From: Lactarius indigo
Taxonomy: Eukaryota; Basidiomycota; Agaricomycetes; Russulales; Russulaceae
Reading direction: 5' to 3'
Assembly: GCA_025766275.1 (NCBI GenBank)
Contig: JAFKAC010000030.1
Location: 1 to 64,000, forward strand
DNA length: 64,000 bases
Made by a program: the position numbers and the translations under genes. The notes below the pieces were generated by a model that made no database searches, was not told the origin of the DNA, and saw only the letters and a list, made by a program, of their open reading frames with translations. This document shows positions 58,950-64,000 of the stretch, piece after piece; position 1 is the stretch's first letter, and the number at the start of each line of letters is the position of its first letter.

Positions 58950-61900
58950 GGTGGAAAGAGTGCGAAAAATGGGTGGTGAGTGATGTAAGATGCCGCCTCG
59001 TCAAAAGCCAAAATGGACCGTGAACCAAACTGAACCGTGGCTGTAACTTGAACTGAACTCTTGGTTCACTAGGATTGTTCAATATTACACTAAAACAGTA
59101 AGAGTTTAAAGAGAACAGTGGACAACATGTGGAGCGATATGCATGTACGGACAAGAAAACCGGAGAGGCAGGAAGGAGGGAAGTGTGAAATACATCTGTA
59201 AAATGTGAGTGTGGCCTAAGTGAGCCCGTTTTGACACTCTGACTGCTCTGAACGCTTCCCAAATGATCGAGCATTTTTTTTTTTTGGAGGGGGGGATGAT
59301 CGAGTAATTAGATTCTGTGCTAAATCGAGATTCGGATCACGTTCCAGGTTGTGCCACCTTGCCAGACCACCAGACGGGAATAAAAAATATAAATTAGGTC
59401 TTTTGAAATTTGGAGTTCTCATCTGTCAAGAATAAGTGCAATAGATATGGTTGTGTAATATTAATACTTAATATTTAATGTAATATCTGTATCCTAATAG
59501 GCTAATACGAAGTTGGGGGGGCACGGCGCATTCAAGACTGGCGGTGCATGTGCCGCCGATTTTTGTAAACGACTCGGACTTAACAGTATTGTAGTAATCA
59601 TAATATATGGCACGAAGTCGGCGCAGCGGCGGTGGCATGGTGCGAAAAAAAACTCTCGAGTCTGAGTCCTTAATGCCCTTCAAGTTCTGGTTGCTGCCAG
59701 TGCGTAAAAATGTGAGCCTGCAAGTTGATTTTGCTTGAAGCAATGCCAGTGCCATGCGGGTCGACACCGGCGCTCGTTTACCCGTACGCGTCGACGCCGG
59801 CGCTCGTTTACCCGTACGCGTCGACGACGGCGCTCGATTACCCACTCACTCATCACCGTCGACTCCCCAATCATCCCTACTCAAAACAGATTCCAAATGT
59901 GAGTTATCCCTCGCATTGTCGCAAACAAACGACTTACCATTCGTTTAGTATGTTACTTGGCCTTGCAAGTAGGCTCTTGCGCGCACTCCTAAAGGCGGTG
60001 TGGAAGGGCTTGAAGGGAGCCATTGGGTCGCTTGTAGCTAGGGTGAGTACCTCCCTTTGCGCTATAAAAACCGCTAACTTACCTCTTCCATAGATATATG
60101 CAGGATGGCGTATCAGGATGAACTTAAGGGTCCACCTGAACCTTGCGAATGGATCGGGCGATGAGATTGATCGGTCATTTGAACCGATTCGATTTGAGTT
60201 GTCCTACGGCGAGGCGGTCCCAAGGGTGGTAGAAGGCGCAGACCAGGTCTGAAGTGGTGCTAGGAGGTTGATTAGAGCATCTAGTAGATAAAACAATGAT
60301 CTTACCCCAAGTTTGCGGATTTTTGACAAGAACCCATCGTTCGCTACGTGAACATGGCAGCTATATCCTTTCCTATTGGCACCGTCTTCCACGACGGTGC
60401 CAATAGTGACCATCCTGCGCTCGCTGCGAGCAATACTTACATCGACAATACCTTGCGCTGGGTAAGTGGGGGAAACGATCGAGACCTCCGGCAGTCCTCC
60501 GACCAATTTAATAAAAACAGTCACAATTCCAAGCTCACCGCAAAGAAATTTGTTGGGTGTATGGCCCGACATCTCTGCTATCTTGCTGGTGGCGCATCAT
60601 CCAGATTCAGACAGGGGCAAGATATCACGTGATGACCTGCATATCAACAACTATAGCACGATAATTCTCGATACACCAGAGCGAGCCAGCTGAGAGTTGC
60701 AGTGTGTCACGAACGGTGGTGCTGGTGGCGGCGGTACAGAGCCAACTTGAAGTGCAGAACAAGTGGGTATGTTGGCCGATATGGGCTTTTTGCCAGCGCA
60801 GGTACGCAAGGTGCTGCATGAGACGGTCCGTAAGTGCCAGTGAGAAAGAGACCTGTTTACAAGTCATGACCGGGGCACCATTTTGGAAATGGCTGCGTCT
60901 TCTAAAGTCTGATCCTGTGAGTTGCTTGCGTCACCATCCTGTGAGTCGCCATCCTGTCAACGCGTGTTAAGTGGCGTGGATTTGCAAAAAAGAGGTTAAG
61001 ACTGACCTCCAAAAACATAATGGAGGCGGCTATGTGCTCTATATCAGGGATGAGGACACCAACTTGATCCATATAACAGTGCAAGGTGGTAACTGCACGG
61101 GTGGTGCACTCTATGATTTCATGCTCTAAAATCTTCTGAGATCAAGCGTTTCTCAAGGTGCAGGGAACTACACTGCAATTGGGTAAGGTGGGAGGAGTAA
61201 CGAAGATTCCAACCAGACTCTTTTGCAGAAACACGTACTTCGGGCATCTAGAGCAATCAAACATCTCTCTATATACAGGTTATTCCCGAAGGCTCACTTT
61301 CCAAAGTCGTATCCTCATTATTGTACTCAGGGCGCAACGATAACACAGAACCGTTGTGAAACGTGGGAAAGGGGCGAAAGCGATGAGGGGCTAGTGCCCG
61401 GAGACTCCTGGAGAAGCCACTTTGGGGCAGTGGTAGCCCTCAATGGGGATGTGTATGGCAATGTTGGTGGCAAGAGTGCTGGGGATGAAGGGGAAATTGA
61501 CCAGGTCTGTGTACATTAGAATGGGTGTAGTAGACCGAAAGACGTATTGACAGTTTGTTGATCAACATTTGTTGATTCAAGATACAGACTCAGTTTTCTC
61601 ACGCACTGACTCCAACTCGTCCCAGTCAAATTTGAGGTTGCCAACTACAGGAGCTTATATACATCTATTGCGGACCCCAATCTACAAAAAAAAAAAAAAA
61701 GTACAATCTCCACTACTGGAATAATGTCCACTTTGAATCTCCCACTGCCATATTTTCTGCAGGCCTCCGCTTGGCCCTCTGCACCCAGAAATGAGTGTTG
61801 AGGGCTCTGCAGTGAATAGGGAGTCGCCACTGCTTCTCCTCTGGCCAAACCGCTGAGAAACAGCGTACGCGGTGAATACTATTGACACGCAAGTGAGTAG

Positions 61901-63007
61901 CAAGACGAGTGTGCCTTGTCAACGCGAGAAATGGGAGAAAACAAATTGGTGTAAAAGAGACAAATTGGGGACGATGAGACAGAGATGTCGACGGAGGCCG
62001 GGAATGGGAAGGAAAATGGAGACGATCCGGGACACGGCCTTCACATGTCTGAGCTTCTTCTCGTGAATCGAAGAGGAGAAAATAGGGAGACCGTTGGGGG
62101 ACCTTAGTAGGTCACGAAACGTGAATTGGAGGAGTACACGCACCTCCCCTCTCAGTGACTTCCCTCACCCAACTAATTTCTCGCCCCCTTACCCCTAAGC
62201 ACCACGAGACATGATAGCACATGGTGAGCATCGGCTAAGCAAAAAAGAAATAGTCAATACAAAGGACGCAAAATGTCTTGACGCAATGCACTGGCACTCG
62301 TAACCAAACCTAGTAAATTGGACCGCTCCCAACATCCAATCATTTCACCAGCCAGTACCTTGGACAAATTGCGATTGAGGGTGACGATGGGTCATGAAAC
62401 TTGAGCTATGGGGGGAGTTAAGTAAGAATTGTCATTGCAGCATGAAACACGCACCAATGCAGCACCATACCACATAAGTATTTTCCTGCTTCCATTTCCC
62501 AGAGAGACTTTCAAATAGAGGGACTAGAAGTATGCAGAGACGAGAGGAACGTTGACTCGGATAAATTTATGTGTATTGTCCATTTCTGGTGCTCAGAGCA
62601 ATCAAATTGAGCGACTGAGAAGAGAGATGGCAAGCCCCAGAAGGATATGACCACACAATCGTGCTCAACAGAAGCCGAGTCCTAGAAATGTCGAATGAAT
62701 GGTGAGAATGAACTTGAGCGTTTAATTCGAAATTACGATGAGTTTGTGATGGCATAACGCATGGATCACATGTCACAACCGTACTAGTATGGGCCACCAA
62801 TTCAGTTTGCAACTCATGCCAGTGTCAGACCTTTCGGACGAGTGCTCATCAGGACTAACTCAGTGTACAATTCCTATTAGCTCTCCCGTCCATGGTCACT
62901 AACTTGGTGCTCATGACCACTGGATCGGCACCAATTTTGCTGCAGTGACCACATATAGATGGCCAGCATTGGTGAGTCCTTTTGCATCCCTCTCTTGCTT
63001 TATCCCG
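58950..63007. other. Region without a supportable gene
   Basis: Presumably begins with the 5' flank and terminal repeat of the transposon. Beyond that I see only short frames. Minus-strand frames at 60.2-61.1 kb contain hydrophobic stretches but no coherent exon set. Homopolymer runs occur at 59274-59285 (T) and 61685-61699 (A). Confidence 0.35.
59761..59850. repeat. 30-bp tandem repeat, three units
   Basis: Units start at 59761, 59791 and 59821. The first two are TCGACRCCGGCGCTCGTTTA followed by CCCGTACGCG and differ at one base; the third has further changes (GACGG, GATTA, CCCACTC). GC-rich, contrasting with the AT-rich flanks. Frames across it encode repetitive peptides, which I consider non-coding. 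Confidence 0.9.
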
Positions 63008-64000
63008 ATGTCTCTAAAGCGCATACGGCCAAACGAGTCGGAAAATAGACGTGCGTCTCCCTGCTCAAGACTGTGGCCACCACTGCCGCAGACAAATTGG
63101 GTGCACCTTCAGAAACACGGTGGACCCCACCATCAGAGTCGCCCACGCTTCCAGACATCTCCACCTCCAAACCCCGGTTCCGGTGACGACGACAATCCCT
63201 CTCCTAGGAAGAGACAGAGGGAGGGGTCGGGGGACTCGGACAATGAGTAAGACTTTTATTTCCCATTCACAGACAAAAACCTGATGTAAGCCTATAGGAG
63301 TCCTATTGACCACTATGAGGACGCGTTAGCTCTCATCAATGACAAGCACTGGAAGAAGAAAGGGATGATTCTTGGTCGTTGTGTGGAGATGTGGGACAGG
63401 TTTAACGTGATGATCGATGAGGCTGTGTCCCGCGACCCTACCACTGACGAAGACGACATACACACTGAGCAGTAAGTTGTTTTCATAGTCATTGAAACAT
63501 CTGACCAACTGCTTTAGTTCGAACCAGCAATACAGGAAGTATCACCTCCTCACCAAGGTAGCACCGGAGATGAACAAGCTGATTTGGAGGGCTGGGGATT
63601 ATGCTTGCCCCGAGTTCTCCATCAACCTTGACTATATAGTAAGTCGTTAATCGCCTCGTATTGTTTCGCTGACTTTCTGTCATCACAGATTGACATTGGT
63701 CGCAAGCAAGCGCGCCGCACAGATGTGAGCGGCATCCGAAGTTCTATTGGCCTGTGGCCTTGCATCGACTGGGAACCTGCATTTCCTCGTTCGCGTCACC
63801 TCCTGGGTTTCAACCACCTTACGTCTGGTAGGCTCCTGTGTCCTATCACATTCGATTGGGACAACGTCAAGTGAGTTTTTTTTTATTGGCTTAGACACCG
63901 TATTCACTCAAGTCCTTAGCGTTCGTGAGGAACTTCGTCGTGGCATGCGAGAAATTACTGCCGCTGACCTTCCTTCCTTCCTCTGGCCAAAGGGAGTCTT
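63008..64000 (+). CDS. DUF6698 family protein, 5' part (runs off the window)
   Basis: Exons 63008-63246, 63297-63471, 63518-63638, 63689-63870 and 63920 to the edge join in frame with GT-AG sites. It starts MSLKRIRPNESENRRASPCS, a basic, Pro/Ser-rich leader with PSPRKRQREG, probably nuclear. Then come a helical part with HYEDALALINDKHWKKKGMI and LGRCVEMWDRFNVMIDEAV, a block YHLLTKVAPEMNKLI with CPEFSINLDYI, and LLGFNHLTSGRLLCPITFDW followed by VREELRRGMREITAADLPSF. The 'GFNHxxTGxLLCPxxxDW' and 'VRxxLRxG' pattern is what I know from DUF6698, an Agaricomycete family of unknown function often multiplied beside transposons. An upstream in-frame Met at 62945 would need the intervening intron-like sequence to be coding; I prefer 63008. 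Confidence 0.68.

Noticed and set aside
59468..59874. Arg-rich minus-strand frames across the 30-bp tandem repeat
   Set aside because: Repetitive peptide caused by the repeat, no domain and no splice partners.
60200..61100. Possible multi-exon membrane protein on the minus strand
   Set aside because: Hydrophobic stretches occur but I could not build a frame-consistent model or recognise a family signature.

Overview
The window is nuclear DNA of a filamentous basidiomycete, most likely an Agaricomycete. Genes are broken by many short (about 50-90 nt) GT-AG introns, the housekeeping proteins are fungal, and four lineage-typical families occur together: DUF6535 membrane proteins, Plavaka-type transposase, DUF6698, and a chromodomain Ty3/gypsy remnant. 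No species can be named from the sequence.

Layout. 0-10.5 kb is an ordinary housekeeping block, all on the minus strand: an APC-superfamily amino-acid permease (2.6-5.6 kb, with one apparent frameshift), translation release factor eRF3/SUP35 (6.5-8.6 kb) and a TFIIIA-like multi-C2H2 zinc-finger factor (8.8-10.5 kb). 10.5-16 kb is gene-poor, with a pair of small paralogous plus-strand genes (one degenerate, one intact) and a decayed inverted fragment of an APC permease. 16-51.5 kb is an array of DUF6535 genes, nearly all on the minus strand: pseudogene A, intact B, pseudogene C, D with a replaced tail, pseudogene E, a C-terminal fragment, deleted D', intact F, nearly intact G, and a small plus-strand fragment H. 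Within the array roughly 28.55-37.8 kb and 39.4-48.06 kb are two copies of one tandem segmental duplication. Two other degenerate tracts recur with the DUF6535 genes: plus-strand 'X' converging on their 3' ends and plus-strand 'Y' diverging from their 5' ends. I recognise neither.

51.4-59 kb is mobile DNA: a 5'-truncated Ty3/gypsy remnant (integrase C-terminus plus chromodomain, directly followed by an ORF with two CCHC knuckles, then a polypurine tract and LTR start), and a full-length, apparently uninterrupted Plavaka transposase. 59-63 kb has no gene I can support. 63.0-64.0 kb holds the 5' part of a DUF6698 gene that runs off the right edge.

The main interest is the DUF6535 array: a birth-and-death cluster with a conserved membrane/helical core, a diverging Ser/Pro/Thr-rich tail, and an extreme C-terminal motif ending in YDIV that survives in the full-length copies. 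The pattern resembles families under recognition-type or conflict-type selection; this is inference and no function is known to me. Gene models were made by eye from splice sites and comparison of the copies with one another.
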